From assembly GCA_017163975.1 (NCBI GenBank), contig JAFFSR010000301.1, forward strand, positions 434,001 through 498,000: 64,000 nucleotides of DNA, written 5' to 3'. This document shows, in pieces, positions 12,031 to 23,009 of the stretch. Origin of the DNA: Anastatus disparis. Lineage: Eukaryota > Arthropoda > Insecta > Hymenoptera > Eupelmidae. The notes under the pieces are model-generated. The model saw only the letters and a program-made list of their open reading frames with translations. It was not told the DNA's origin and ran no database searches. The position numbers and the translations under genes are program-made. Position 1 is the first letter of the stretch. Each line of letters starts with the position of its first letter.

Positions 12031-13865
12031 CACTATAGTGGCTCGACCATGGATAGACACTTTACATATGAGTATTTCCCAATACTAGAGACACATATTA
12101 TGTGTTTTTCATAGAAAATACTGAGAAATTGAAAATTCCAAATTCCCCGTCTTCTAAAGGTTAAAGGGCCCAAGACCCCGAATAAAGAAGCTTTTCCTAG
12201 CATATAGAAAAGTGAGAAAGAAATAAAATAGCTATATTAAAAACAATAATACGCTACAAGATTTCAATGTGCAAGAAAGAAGAGAAAGGAAAGAAGATCA
12301 TCTGTAATTTTAAGTAGTTAATGTTAGTAACTTAGTTTTACTATTCAATTTATTATTTGTTTAAAAAATAGTAATTTTGTTTCTATAAATAAATAGAATT
12401 AATAAATTTATTTATCGTTGAAGAAAATTCAAAAAATTTAATCTAATAATATAATTGATAAACATTTGCATTGAAAAGACTTTGTCTAAAAAACTTGTGA
12501 ACTTATCAATATAGCATATAAATAAGTAGTCTTTTTTTATATAAATTATATTGTATATTATTATTATTAGCCCCCTCTTAAGGGGGGCTATAAAAGGATT
12601 AAGCTTAGCTATAAAAAATTATTAATTGTTGAAAATGCGATGAAATATTCATTTAATTTTTCATTCATGATTAAAAGATAATACTTAAATTTCACCTTTA
12701 GTGGGGGGCTATGAAACATTTTAAAGTAGTTCAAACACTCAATAGCTCATTTATTTAGAAAGAAAATAGTTTAAACTATATTTAAATTTGAAAAAAGAAA
12801 TTTTTTTTTTAAAAGGATGTAACTTCTTGAAACTAAATAAATGTTTAAATAATAAACAATTCGAATTTTAGATTAATATAATTGATTAAAATAATGAAAT
12901 AATGATTGAGAATTAAAATCAGATTTATTTGCAAATATGATTGAATGTTTATCTATATAAATTGAGCTTATTTTGATTAAAAGTTGATATTTATTATAAC
13001 AGTAAATATAAGCAATCAATCATATGGCTTTCAGTGTAATTAAAAAACATTTCAGAGACAGAATTCAAAATTTCTTTTCTCAATTAAATGGTATTTTATA
13101 TACAAAAAATTTTCAATTATATCTGGGGGGCTATGTAATAGCTCATATCAATTTTTCATTTTCATTTTGCCATTCTTCTTTGGCCCCTTTTAATCTGTTT
13201 TCTAGATTTTTGTTCATTAAATCTTCTAAAATTTTAATGATTCTCTAAGAGAATCTTGGTTAAAATAAAAAAGGGTTTCCTTTGTCCAGTTTAAAAAAAA
13301 ATTCTGAAAGTGAACAAAGGAAGTGATGGATACCTAATGAAAAATTAAAAAATATAAAAAAACTATTTATTAAAATATTTCTTATCATATTTTTATTAGA
13401 TTCGAGGCAATTTTTCAAGCTGGCACCGACTGCAAAAATTTTAATATTTTTATGTATATATTATCTAACCTGTGACGTGGTACGTCATAATAATTAGTTG
13501 TAACAAATAAAACTTTTCTAACAAATAAACCATTAGATTATCTTAATGAAGATTTCTTTATAAAAATTCTTTTAAGTCACCAGTGAATAACAATTTATAG
13601 TTGAAATTGGTGGTCACAGTGGCGCGTGTTATATAAAAAAACGAATTCATGACGCAGGCCTTGGCGGCCATCTTGTTCATATAAATTCTTTCGAAAACTA
13701 GTTGCGTTGACTAGTAAATTAAATTAAATTAGTATCTCTCCTGCACACACACTAACACCTTTAACAAGCGTGGTTAAAGATTTAATTCTATCATCTACGC
13801 AGGATGCAACGCCTTGTAAATACTCGAAAGTCAACTTTTTTATAACTTGTCGATACCTTTTGACC
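12031..13865. other. AT-rich sequence with repeated GGGGGGCTAT motifs, no gene
   Basis: The motif GGGGGGCTAT occurs at about 12582, 12707 and 13125, the last followed by TGTAATAGC; this resembles a polypurine tract next to an LTR start. At 13605-13625 TTGGTGGTCACAGTGGCGCG looks like an LTR end or primer-site relic. These may mark a 3' LTR (about 13134-13615) of the element at 9-12 kb or a relative, but no second LTR copy was found to confirm it. The small ORF at 13024-13248 is not convincing. Confidence 0.3.
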
Positions 13866-13871
13866 AGACCA

Positions 13872-13908
13872 AAAATAGGGGTGAAATTTTCTTCAATTTC
13901 ACCCCTAT
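13872..13908. terminator. Perfect 15-bp hairpin at the stop codon of the minus-strand gene
   Basis: AATAGGGGTGAAATT and AATTTCACCCCTATT form a perfect stem around a 6-nt loop (TTCTTC). On the minus strand the TAG stop of the ORF ending at 13905 lies inside the first arm. It could be an RNA 3'-end or stability element, or a recombination site; function is inference. Confidence 0.6.
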
Positions 13909-14234
13909 TCTATCAGTACGGCTCTATCAGTACGGCTTCTAGTATACCTCAGAATCCAGCCAGTTCCGTACACTTTTTGCTCCATCAAATCATCAGCATT
14001 ACCATCAAAATATTTTTCAGTATCACTAAACGTAAGCCTTAACTCGTTCCACGTATCCGTAATGAAAGCTATTCCTTGAAAATCGTGTGAGAGTAAACGT
14101 ACCATTCGATGAAATTCGCCACCTCGTAATTTATTATATTCAAGATCAACTAAAATTTTTTTCGTAAATGACTTGTTCAAACCGTAGAAAGAATTAACGA
14201 TGGGCTGTGTAAAGTTCTTCTTCTGATGCGCCAT
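13905..14234 (-). CDS. Unrecognised 109-aa protein, intact ORF with own promoter
   Basis: I do not recognise this family. The ORF begins MAHQKKNFTQPIVNSFYG, is basic at the N-terminus, has no signal peptide or membrane segment, and includes the polar stretch SDTEKYFDGNADDLMEQK before a Gly/Trp/Arg-rich end (YGTGWILRYTRSRTDRAVL). The start is supported by a TATA box and an initiator-like ACAGTC 54 nt upstream, and the stop lies inside a perfect hairpin. It has no introns or frameshifts, unlike nearly every other ORF here. An 18-bp direct repeat (CTATCAGTACGGCT) lies at its 3' end. A related decayed coding repeat follows at 14361-14820 on the same strand. It could be a short host gene, a domesticated element gene or a viral integration; the sequence does not decide. 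Confidence 0.5.
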   Translation of the reverse strand: MAHQKKNFTQPIVNSFYGLNKSFTKKILVDLEYNKLRGGEFHRMVRLLSHDFQGIAFITDTWNELRLTFSDTEKYFDGNADDLMEQKVYGTGWILRYTRSRTDRAVLIE

Positions 14235-14285
14235 TTTTTTCCTTTTTTCCTAATAGCTTTCTACGATACGAACGTCGACTGAATG

Positions 14286-14323
14286 ACTGTCATTTTGATG
14301 AATATAATCTTGTTATATAAAGG
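14286..14323 (-). promoter_or_regulatory. TATA box with initiator, 31 nt apart
   Basis: On the minus strand TTTATATAA (TATATAA at 14319-14313) is followed by TGACAGTC, whose A at 14288 lies 31 nt from the first T of TATATAA. A second TCAGTC is at 14283-14278. This is the classical insect core promoter arrangement, also used by insect DNA viruses for early genes. The ATG at 14234 gives a 5' leader of about 54 nt. Confidence 0.5.
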
Positions 14324-14360
14324 CTTAACACAAGAGACAGTGGGGGGGATAAGGTGATGA

Positions 14361-14820
14361 CTAAGAAAATACACTCTCACTACTTGTTTGTAACGAACGA
14401 GCTTTTACGGCAAGAAAGTAACAATGATCCCCAGAAAAGCTATCGTCAACATTTCTGATAAACACGTGTCTTGCAGCTGGAGTATTATTTTCTACCGAAT
14501 CAGCAAATAAATTGTTATTAAATTCCTCGAACTCTGACCTCATTATTTCTTTAGCAAGCGTTACTTTACGAGAAGTAAGTAACAATCATTCCTAGAAAAG
14601 TTATCGCCAACGTGTCTGATCGACACTTGGCTTGCAGCTGTAATATTGTTTTCTAGGAAACGAACAATAGAATTATTAAATTCCTCGAACACTGATCTCA
14701 CTATATTCTTGGTAACGAACATAATGACAACTTACCACAATACTTTTGAAAACATTTTATCATACAACAACCATTTCCAGAAAATTTGTCGTCAGCATGT
14801 TTGAACGGTACATAATTTTT
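14361..14820 (-). pseudogene. Tandemly repeated coding segment, about 170-190 bp unit, three decayed copies
   Basis: On the minus strand an ORF at 14361-14585 contains SEFEEFNNNLFADSVENN then VFIRNVDDSFSGDHCYFLA. A second unit (14580-14745) repeats the pattern with FEEFNNSIVRFLENN and VSIRHVGDNFSR, and a third, weaker one follows to about 14820 (HADDKFSGNGC). The copies are out of frame with each other. The repeat module is unknown to me. It lies upstream of, and in the same direction as, the 109-aa gene. Confidence 0.45.
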
Positions 14821-15131
14821 GGCTGCAACATCGTTTTTTTACTAAACTAGCTACATTCATGCGCGCGAAGCGCGCAACAAATTTATACTCCAGGGTCAAC
14901 TATGGATATAATAACATCTATAAACATCATAAGTAATTTTAATAAACGAAATTATTTTAGTAGCAATTTTATTGTTTTTAAAAAAATGATGAGTGGTCAT
15001 CTATCAAAAATTAATTTTAAATAAAAACTAAAATTATGAACGTTAAAATCACACAGTACGAAGTGCCTTTAATATGTCATCAAAAAATAAAAAAATTAAA
15101 TTAAAAGAAATTTTTAATATAATTTTTTACA
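14821..15131. other. Short intergenic stretch
   Basis: AT-rich; one small palindrome GCGCGCGAAGCGCGC at about 14860-14876. No gene seen. Confidence 0.5.
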
Positions 15132-15828
15132 TACGGCTGATTCCATTTCAAATCGAACAGTCAGTATACACTCAAGTCACCAATTACTGCGCTAATGGAG
15201 TATGTTATTCTACCCTAAAAATAAGGGTATACGTATTTTTTTATTTTGCTGAAATATCAAAATTGCATCAGATATGCACTTTTGAAAATTGCATACAAAA
15301 ACTAAATGTTAAAACTGAAAATGTTGAGAATAACTTTAGAGAGCTATCGTTTTACCAATTTCCAATGAATTTTGATAAACCTTTTTTTATTTTATTTCGT
15401 TTTGAGCCCTCTTCAACTCCGTGCAAGAAATTTAAAAAAAAAACTAAAAAATGACTGAGATATATGCATTTTACCAAAAAATGCACTTTTTATGCACATG
15501 CATTTTTCTCGAAAAGGCCATTTTTTTTTTTTGCTGAAATTTTTTTTGCTGATAGAGGACCAAAATACCTATCCAATAGTACTTGTTTGATCCCGGCTTT
15601 TTTGGTTTGGAGCGAGAAAAAAATTCACAAATTTTGTTGGTGAAAAATGCTTGTATATACGTTCGGAAGTCTTAAGCAGTCGACATTTAAATATTATCCT
15701 TCGTTTAGCATTATCCAGGAACAACGACGTGGACGTAGAAGGATTCTGTTCCCTTCGGGGTGCTTTTTTAGAGTGAGTTCCCCTTGCCTCTCACTGTTGG
15801 GATGCGTCAAAAAAATAATTATAGATAA

Positions 15829-16383
15829 TTATTTTTTTTCATTTTTGCGCTTATTATTTTTAGTTTTAAATGTAGTCTCACGACGCTTGGCTTTTTTTTT
15901 CTTGTTTTTCATTTCATTTAGTGCATGTATAGCTGTCCTGCCAATAAATATATGTGATTTTAATTCCCCAAGTTTTTTTAACCACATATGACTTTTTTGA
16001 ATTCCATTATATTTAGAAACCCCACTCCATTCAATATTTTTCTTTTTTCTAAATCTTTCAATCTCATTTATTGGTAGTAAAATGATTTTTATTGCATTGG
16101 TGTAACTTTGAACCCAATTTATAAAATCGTCAGCATTTTGTATCGATTCTCCATGAAAATATTCCATAACGATATTTTTTGTGCTTTTATCAATAGGATG
16201 ACCAGTATATAAATCTGGCTCCGAATAAACTCCTTTATTTTTCACGAGATTTCTTGATTTATTTATCATATACTCGCTTATATTTGGGAATAGTGAGCAA
16301 ACTTTTATTTTGCTTAATTTTGAAGGTAGTAGAGTTAGAAGTTTTATTTTCTCCGAAATAGAAGAGCATTTTTCTAAAGCCAA
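15829..16383 (-). pseudogene. Transposase C-terminal part (helix-turn-helix plus terminal domain), internally deleted
   Basis: The ORF begins with SISEKIKLLTLLPSKLSKIK and FPNISEYMINKSRNLVKNKG, which I recognise as the HTH-like block of a transposase family common in insects and cnidarians. It then passes from EYFHGESIQ to NADDFINWVQSYTNAIKIIL, where a long central catalytic segment would be expected. It ends in a Lys/Arg-rich tail of about 30 residues (KKKKAKRRETTFKTKNNKR). The open frame extends upstream to about 16510, so the Met shown is not the true start. The missing core means it cannot catalyse transposition. Confidence 0.5.
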
Positions 16384-16477
16384 TTTAAAATTTTCTAAAA
16401 ATTCATTCCAATAGTTTTCAGTGGAATTTTCGTCCGATTCTATTGATTCAACTGAAATGCCATACGCATCTTCTAAT

Positions 16478-16927
16478 TTACTTCCAACAGTAGCAGAAAA
16501 AGCTGAAATTAAGGATTTTTTCTTTTTTAGATACGTAACTTCCTCTAAAATTTTCAGGTATTGCAGTTTTTCTTTTTAGGGGTGAGATGCATTCAGGTAA
16601 AACTGAATTAATACTCTCGTTTAATTCCTCTATTCGTTCGGGTGTCTTCGGAATAAAATCATCATCTCTTCCACTAAAAGGTTCAGTGATTTCATTTTCA
16701 GATATAGACTCAAGATCACTTAAAATCATTTTTGATATGCGTTTATGGCAATTTTTACATACATTAGTAGATGGCAATATATTTAAATCTGGATGAAGCT
16801 GTGCCAAATTAATGGCTAAATCTTCCAACGGTCTAAAACGTGAATTACTGCTCATATAAACTACCTTTTTATGCATTTGAAAAAAATCGGGACATGAAAT
16901 TCTTTTAGAAGAGTAAATTTCGGACAT
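16478..16927 (-). pseudogene. Transposase N-terminal part with Cys zinc-finger motif
   Basis: Starts MSEIYSSKRISCPDFFQMHK; residues about 50-66 (NVCKNCHKRISKM) carry a C-x2-C pair with His that, with the earlier Cys, looks like a DNA-binding zinc finger. A linker rich in Glu/Ser/Pro follows. Near 16510-16530 a frameshift in an A/T homopolymer separates it from the downstream frame (SLISAFSATVGSKLEDAYG), which continues into the 15829-16383 reading frame. So both ORFs are one broken gene. Confidence 0.5.
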
Positions 16928-17161
16928 TGTTATTTCACAATTTTGTTGAATTTTTCACAAACCCGAGAAGCACCTTTCAAAGCAGCCGTAAAAATAACTA
17001 GCTTCTATATAACAGTTCTAATATGCTGTTTTGGTTACGCGATGTATTTGTCCATGAGTTAGCCTCCTATTGTTTGTACATCGAAACATACATAATATAG
17101 ATATACACGAATAGAATTCTTTTTTTTCATGTTTAAATATTTATTTTTATATTACGAATTT

Positions 17162-17165
<4 letters not shown>

Positions 17166-17204
<39 letters not shown>
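17166..17204. repeat. (TA)n microsatellite
   Basis: Uninterrupted TATATA run inside the transposon, just before its right arm. Confidence 0.95.
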
Positions 17205-17206
<2 letters not shown>

Positions 17207-17989
17207 TATTGATGCTATATACATGCATACAAATGTAAACAAATGATGAGCCAAGCATACGACAGTGTTTGAATGCAGACTGCTTAAGACTTCCGAACGT
17301 ATATACAAGCATTTTTCACCAACAAAATTTGTGAATTTTTTTCTCGCTCCAAACCAAAAAAGCCGGGATCAAACAAGTACTATTGGATAGGTATTTTGGT
17401 CCTCTATCAGCAAAAAAAAATTTCAGCAAAAAAAAAAATGGCCTTTTCGAGAAAAATGCATGTGCATAAAAAGTGCATTTTTTGGTAAAATGCATATATC
17501 TCAGTCATTTTTTAGTTTTTTTTTTAAATTTCTTGCACGGAGTTGAAGAGGGCTCAAAACGAAATAAAATAAAAAAAGGTTTATCAAAATTCATTGGAAA
17601 TTGGTAAAACGATAGCTCTCTAAAGTTATTCTCAACATTTTCAGTTTTAACATTTAGTTTTTGTATGCAATTTTCAAAAGTGCATATCTGATGCAATTTT
17701 GATATTTCAGCAAAATAAAAAAATACGTATACCCTTATTTTTAGGGTAGAATAACATACTCCATTAGCGCAGTAATTGGTGACTTGAGTGTATACTGACT
17801 GTTCGATTTGAAATGGAATCAGCCATACATAATTTTCAATATTTATATTAGTTTTTTGGCATGTAGGATATAAGATCAAACTCCAGATACCGCAGCATAT
17901 AACTGACCATGATCAAAAACTTCTCTTCATCAATCAATAATTATATTATTCTTTTAAGCACCTAAGAGCTAAAATTTTTTTTAAGCAAC

Positions 17990-19106
17990 TGAATAAACTA
18001 ATAGCAGTATCTGTTTCAATTTTTCTTTATTTACAACATATAAGTGATTTGAAACATAATAGAGACAAATCTGCGTTGGTTACACACTGTGAAAATTCTA
18101 GCCATAGCTTTGATACAAACATAGGAACCTCAAACATATTAAACATTGAATGCAACTATCAAAAAAGATTGCTATCAGAAATGATACATATTAAAAAATA
18201 TAAAAATTGCAATAATACATGACACTCAAAAATTAAACAACGTATATAATAAATACATAGTTGAATTATTGAAAAGAAATTAATTTTTTTGATAAACGGT
18301 TTCAAGAATAAATTATTTACAATAAAACGCAATAATTGTTAAATTAGATTAAATATAATTAAATCAAATTCATTCATGTGAGTCAAAATCTTGAATCAAA
18401 TACCAAGTACATAAAAGAAAACACTTGCTAGTCACTTTGTACATACGTAACTCACCTAAATTACCTATGTTAAAGATTTGTATAACCAAAGAAGATAGAC
18501 GCTTATAGAAGGATTCTTCTGGGTTACATTTTTCGTCCGAAAGCCTGGGTAACACTTCAACATTGTTTGTATATCTATACATATGAAAAATGTGCTATAT
18601 ATATGATATATATAGATATAAAAATACATGGGATTTGATGGCGTTCCCAAGTAACTGGGTAACAGAACCAACTCATTTTTGGCAGAAATTTCCCATGTAC
18701 GCTTCTATCAGCGTCTATATTCGTTGAAATAACTTATACTTCATAATGTCACGTAGATCATGACGACGCATATTAGATTGCGAAAATTTTTATTATTAAT
18801 AGAAATATCTATTATTATACATTTTTATAAAACAAAAATAGTTATGTAATACCACATGTTTAATACTTGTAAGTTTCATTTTTTATTTTTATTGTTACGC
18901 CTAAAATGTATTGTTTTAGGTGATGTTTTTTTAATGTATTGTTGATGAATTTAGAAATTTTTAATCATTAAGAAACTGTTATCAGTTGTTGTTAAATTTT
19001 ATGTTTTAGCACCTGAAATGGCCTCTCTAAAAAATAGAGGAGAAAAGTCGTTTTTTCTCTTATAGAAATAAAGAAAAATTGAAACAGCTGCTGCTATTAG
19101 TTTATT
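17990..19106. mobile_element. 1.1 kb element with TIRs of about 45 bp
   Basis: TGAATAAACTAATAGCAG (17990 on, continuing CTGTTTCAATTTTTCTTTA) is mirrored at 19063-19106. Interior is AT-rich with two short minus-strand ORFs (18370-18671) that look spurious. Likely a non-autonomous DNA element. Confidence 0.55.
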
Positions 19107-20576
19107 CACAGTTAGAAATATCAAAGACAAAGTCTGTTAAAACCAGTTAATAGACAAAAATGTGTGTTACTTTAACAAACAAAATGTCTTTAAAGGATTT
19201 AACAAACAAATGTCTGTTAAAATTTTACTTATAATTTACAGACATTGTCTGTCAATGTACTAAAACTTTTTTTGGTCTTGTTTTCCGTACACATACATAC
19301 ACGTTTTATATATAGTTTTATTTTTTTAAATTCACGTTTAAGGAGTCTCATGTGCTAGCTATAGTTTGCTATAGTTTGTTGTTCATAATAATCAAAAGTT
19401 TAAAAAATTCTTCAATATTTTGAAAAACATTAATTTATACCTGGAAAAAAATCTCTGCAAATTTTTAGTTAGACTTATCGACTGATTTTATTATTTATGC
19501 TCACTTAAAGTTTATCTTTTTACTACTATGAGATACAAAACACGCGGACTTCGAGTGAGCACATATAAAAAAATTAGTTGATAAGACTACTTGAAAATTT
19601 GCAGAAATTTTTTTCTAGGTATAAATTAATTTTTATCAAAATTTTGAAGAATTCTTTAAACTTTTAATTTTTATGAACAACAAACTATAGCTGACATATG
19701 AGACTCCTTAAATTAATAAATGTACAAGAACTCAAGAAATATTAGAAAGAACGTTTTTTATTATATCTTATACAATATTATATTCGTTTATAATATGATA
19801 TTCGTTGTCTAATGAATAGCTTTCGTGACATTTACAATGATATAATTTTAATAATTATTAACAATTTTTATAAACAAATTATAATAATACGTTTTTTCGA
19901 AAAAAAAAAAAATTATGATATTTTTTAGGTTATTTTGAGTAAAAAAGGTTCTCATGAACATATTGCTAAAATGAACTGAATCGGCAAAAAAAATCGCAGT
20001 TTGAAAAAACGTGATTTTTCAAAATTTTGACAGCCTATAGCTCAGCTTCTACTGATTTCATTTTAACTCACAATAGCTTAAATTGTTTGTTAAAATATAA
20101 ACTTAAAGATTACAGTAGTTAGCGACCGTATTTATAAAAAATCGCGTTAATCAAACTTTGCAATTTGTTTTCTGCCGATTCAGTGCATTTTAGCAATATG
20201 TTCATGAGAACCTTTTTTACTCAAAATGAACTAAAAAAATATGATAAAATTTTTTTTTTAAGTGCATTTTTATAATTTGTTTATGAAAATTGTTAATAAT
20301 TATTAAATGCGCCATTTTCAGACATTCTACCCAAAAAATTCGGATTCAGCAGGTCAAAAATACATAAAAAAAACCTGAGTAGAATTGAGGACCTCGATCG
20401 ACCAAGACTTATGTAGTTTGCCCCTGGACTATCTGTTTTAGTCGTTTGTTACGGACATTTTCAGAATCAACTGACATAAAGTCTGTTAAATCATCACATC
20501 CTTGTTTGTTACTTCAACAGACAATTTAGTAACAGAAAATAAAAGTTAACAGACTACACAATTGTTTTTAACCGTG
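19107..20576. mobile_element. Nested-hairpin non-autonomous element
   Basis: Ends CACAGTTAGAAATA (19107) and, in reverse complement, CACGGTTAAAAACA (ending 20576) form imperfect TIRs, followed inward on both sides by repeated AGTCTGTTAA / AACAGACT motifs. Two independent hairpins lie inside: arms 19327-19480 with 19565-19715, and 19835-20035 with 20145-20310. No protein. Confidence 0.5.
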
Positions 20577-20596
20577 TTCAGTTCCTTAAAACAATA

Positions 20597-20990
20597 ATTA
20601 TATTATCAAACGTTTGTCCACGTAATTTATTAATCGTCATAGCAAAAGATAATTGATATGAAAATTACGTTCTTTTAAATGTAAAAGGAATATTCATTTT
20701 CACAATATAATCTACTACGGTTTGGAAAAATATTATCTTATACCACCCGTCAAAATTTTACATTTTAATAAATGATTAGAAAATTCTAAAATTTGCAATC
20801 TCGCACTATTGCATGAACCTTTATTAATACTTATATTTCTTATAAGCATTACAATAAATTTTTCTCTCAAATGTAATTTACTGGAAGGATTAAAAGAATT
20901 TAAATATTCTAGAAGAAACATTTCATCTGATTCATTATTGATTTTCATCACTATCAATTTCCGAGTTTTAAAATAATGTATGAAAATAAT
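20597..20990 (-). pseudogene. Helitron helicase (Pif1-like) fragment
   Basis: The minus frame contains EYLNSFNPSSKLHLREKFIV and MLIRNISINKGSCNSARL, then KILTGG, then in another frame NIPFTFKRT and LSFAMTINKLRGQTFDN. These match the C-terminal region of Helitron Pif1-type helicases (EFLN-x-P-x-GLPPH, LRNLN-x-GLCNGTRL, FAMTINKSQGQT). Helitron helicase unwinds DNA during rolling-circle transposition. Frameshifts and substitutions show it is a relic; Rep domain absent. Confidence 0.7.
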
Positions 20991-21385
20991 ATAAATTTTG
21001 CAATAAAGAATCAAAAAGTTTTTCACAAAAAAAACATTTTATTTTTTACTTGCATTAAATTTTGTTTCAACTCATTCATATAAAATTGTTTTCACTAATT
21101 ATTATATGCGTTACATCTTTAGTTTGGATAGCATTAAATTAAATTAAATATTGCAGTAAATTAAATTTTTAAATACTATTATTGGTAATAAGAGTTTAAA
21201 AATCTCTCATTATTTAAAATTACAAAAGCATCTTTTTCATCTTTATATATTTAATGACTATTAAATAAATGACTTTACTTAGCTACTTCATAACCGCATT
21301 ATAGGTAATAATAATAAATATATCTATTACATTTATTTGAACTTAAGCATTTACAAAAACGCTGCCAAGTGCTTTGGTGTAATGC
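20991..21385. other. AT-rich stretch, nothing recognised
   Basis: No ORF, RNA gene or inverted repeat of note. Confidence 0.5.
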
Positions 21386-21389
21386 TTTC

Positions 21390-22680
21390 TCATAGAGCTC
21401 ATTGTGTTAGAGTATTTTGATTTCATTTTGCTTTCTCAAAGAAAAATTATTGTATCGGTGAAAAAATTTTTTCTATTTTTTCGTTAATTTGTACATATTT
21501 AGACTCTGGGAGTCAAAAAAAGTGGTTTCAAATAAAAATTTTTTCAAAATTTTCAAAATGCTCTAAAAATAAAACTGCGCTAAGAAAATTAGTTTTAAAA
21601 ATTTTTTCTTCTGACAATAGCGGATAACTTGCATGCGAATTTTGGGGCAAATCTATAGAGTAATTTACGTAAAATAAAAGAAAAATGAATTTTTTTTTCA
21701 AATTTTACAAAATTATCTAAAATTAAAACCACGCTAAGAAAATCAGTTTGGGTGGGGCTCGAACATTAGAATGTTTTTTATTTAATGAATATTTATTTAG
21801 AGTGCCACAATTACGAATAGCGTATTCCATAATTTAGAATAAAGTAATAATGAATTTTCATGATTTCAAAAAGTAGTAGTGATAATCTCAAATTATTCGA
21901 TTAAAATATTTAGAGTTCTTCCGAAATCTTGATATAATTTATTCTAAATTTAGACGTACATTTATTTTGCTACTTCTTATTTCGATAAAGTGAATATTCT
22001 AAAATGCTTTACTCGCATTAGTTATTTTCGTTACTTCAGTCGCTGAAAATACGAAAATTCCAAAATGAATAAATGAACAGTCTTGATATGCACATAATTT
22101 ATATGAACTTCTAAATAAATGTTAATTAAATAAAAAACATTCTAATGTTCGAGCCCCACCCATCAGTTTTCAGAAGTTTTTCTTTTGGTAGTCGCAAATA
22201 ATTTCCAAGCAAATTTTAGAGCAAATCCATCGAGTACTTAAAGTAAAATACAAAAAAAAATTAAAAATTAGAATTGAAAAAAATGTTTTAAATTGTTCTA
22301 AAATTAAAACTATGCCAAGAAAACCAGTTTTCAATAGCTTCCGTACCAGTTAGACAAAAAAATAAATTGTATGCAAAATTTGAAGGAAATCTGTCGAGTA
22401 CTTTTCGAGATCTAATTGACGTAATGAGTATACACACACACACATACATACAGACATTTTCTGCCCTACAAAAAAAATCAAGTGAGAGATCATTACATGA
22501 GATTTTGGCATGATAAATCACCTAAGAAATCAGGTGATTTCTCGCCTGATTTTTTTTTAACAGGGTGGAAACCACTTTTTTCCACGAGTCTGAATATGTA
22601 CAAATTAATAAAAAAATAGAACAAATTTTTTTATTGATACAATGTTTTCTTTATGAGAAAGTAGAAGTGTATTAAAATAT
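21390..22680. mobile_element. TIR element containing three tandem repeat units
   Basis: Left arm 21390-21530 (TTTGCTTTCTCAAAG ... ACTCTGGGAGTC) is mirrored at 22562-22680 with moderate divergence. Inside are degenerate repeats of about 180 bp built on CTAAGAAAATCAGTTTT and GGCAAATCTATAGAGTA at about 21545-21720, 21715-22300 (split by a MITE) and 22295-22430. A short (AC)n run lies at 22432-22446. Non-autonomous. Confidence 0.6.
21750..22161. mobile_element. 412-bp MITE with perfect 8-bp target duplication (hAT-type)
   Basis: Ends GGGTGGGGCTCGAACATTAG and its reverse complement are at 21750 and 22161. The flanks are ATCAGTTT on both sides (21742-21749 and 22162-22169). An 8-bp TSD is the hallmark of hAT elements, though other superfamilies can also give 8 bp. 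Removing the element restores a unit of the surrounding tandem repeat. Confidence 0.85.
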
Positions 22681-23009
22681 ATTTATAACTCATAAATCTT
22701 AAGACATGATACACATACAACATTATTTCATTTTAAATAGTGTTATTAAATAAACAAAATCAAGTTTTTAACTAATCAAAAGGATTTTAAGCATCAGATA
22801 AGGGTTTTTAAAACCATTCATGGATCAAACTTTTTTATTTAATGTATATTTAAGCTAAAAAGAAGTTTTATTAGTTAATATTATAATAACAAAAAATTAT
22901 CAATTACATTTAAATCTGATTTTTTTTCAGACTGAAACTCAGGTTTGATAGCTCAAATAACTACAGTTGAGTAGAAAGTGCATAGGCGCCCAAGTTATTT
23001 CAGCTTATG

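Larger units (their letters stand above)
15132..17827. mobile_element. 2.7 kb DNA transposon with terminal inverted repeats of about 550 bp
   Basis: 15132-15680 and 17280-17827 are near-identical reverse complements. The outer ends read TACGGCTGATTCC and TATGGCTGATTCC (right end in reverse complement), and the inner arm ends share ACGTTCGGAAGTCTTAAGCAG. The same 105-residue ORF appears in both arms only because they are copies. Between the arms lies a minus-strand transposase relic. The TAYGG-type ends and the HTH-containing protein suggest the IS3EU group (inference from memory). No clear target duplication. Confidence 0.85.

Noticed and set aside
15074..15454. 126-aa plus-strand ORF, duplicated at 17505-17879
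   Set aside because: Both copies lie in the transposon arms and are reverse complements of each other; no domain seen.
18370..18671. Minus-strand ORFs of 68-70 codons
   Set aside because: Low-complexity Tyr/Ile stretch from TATA-rich DNA inside a TIR element.
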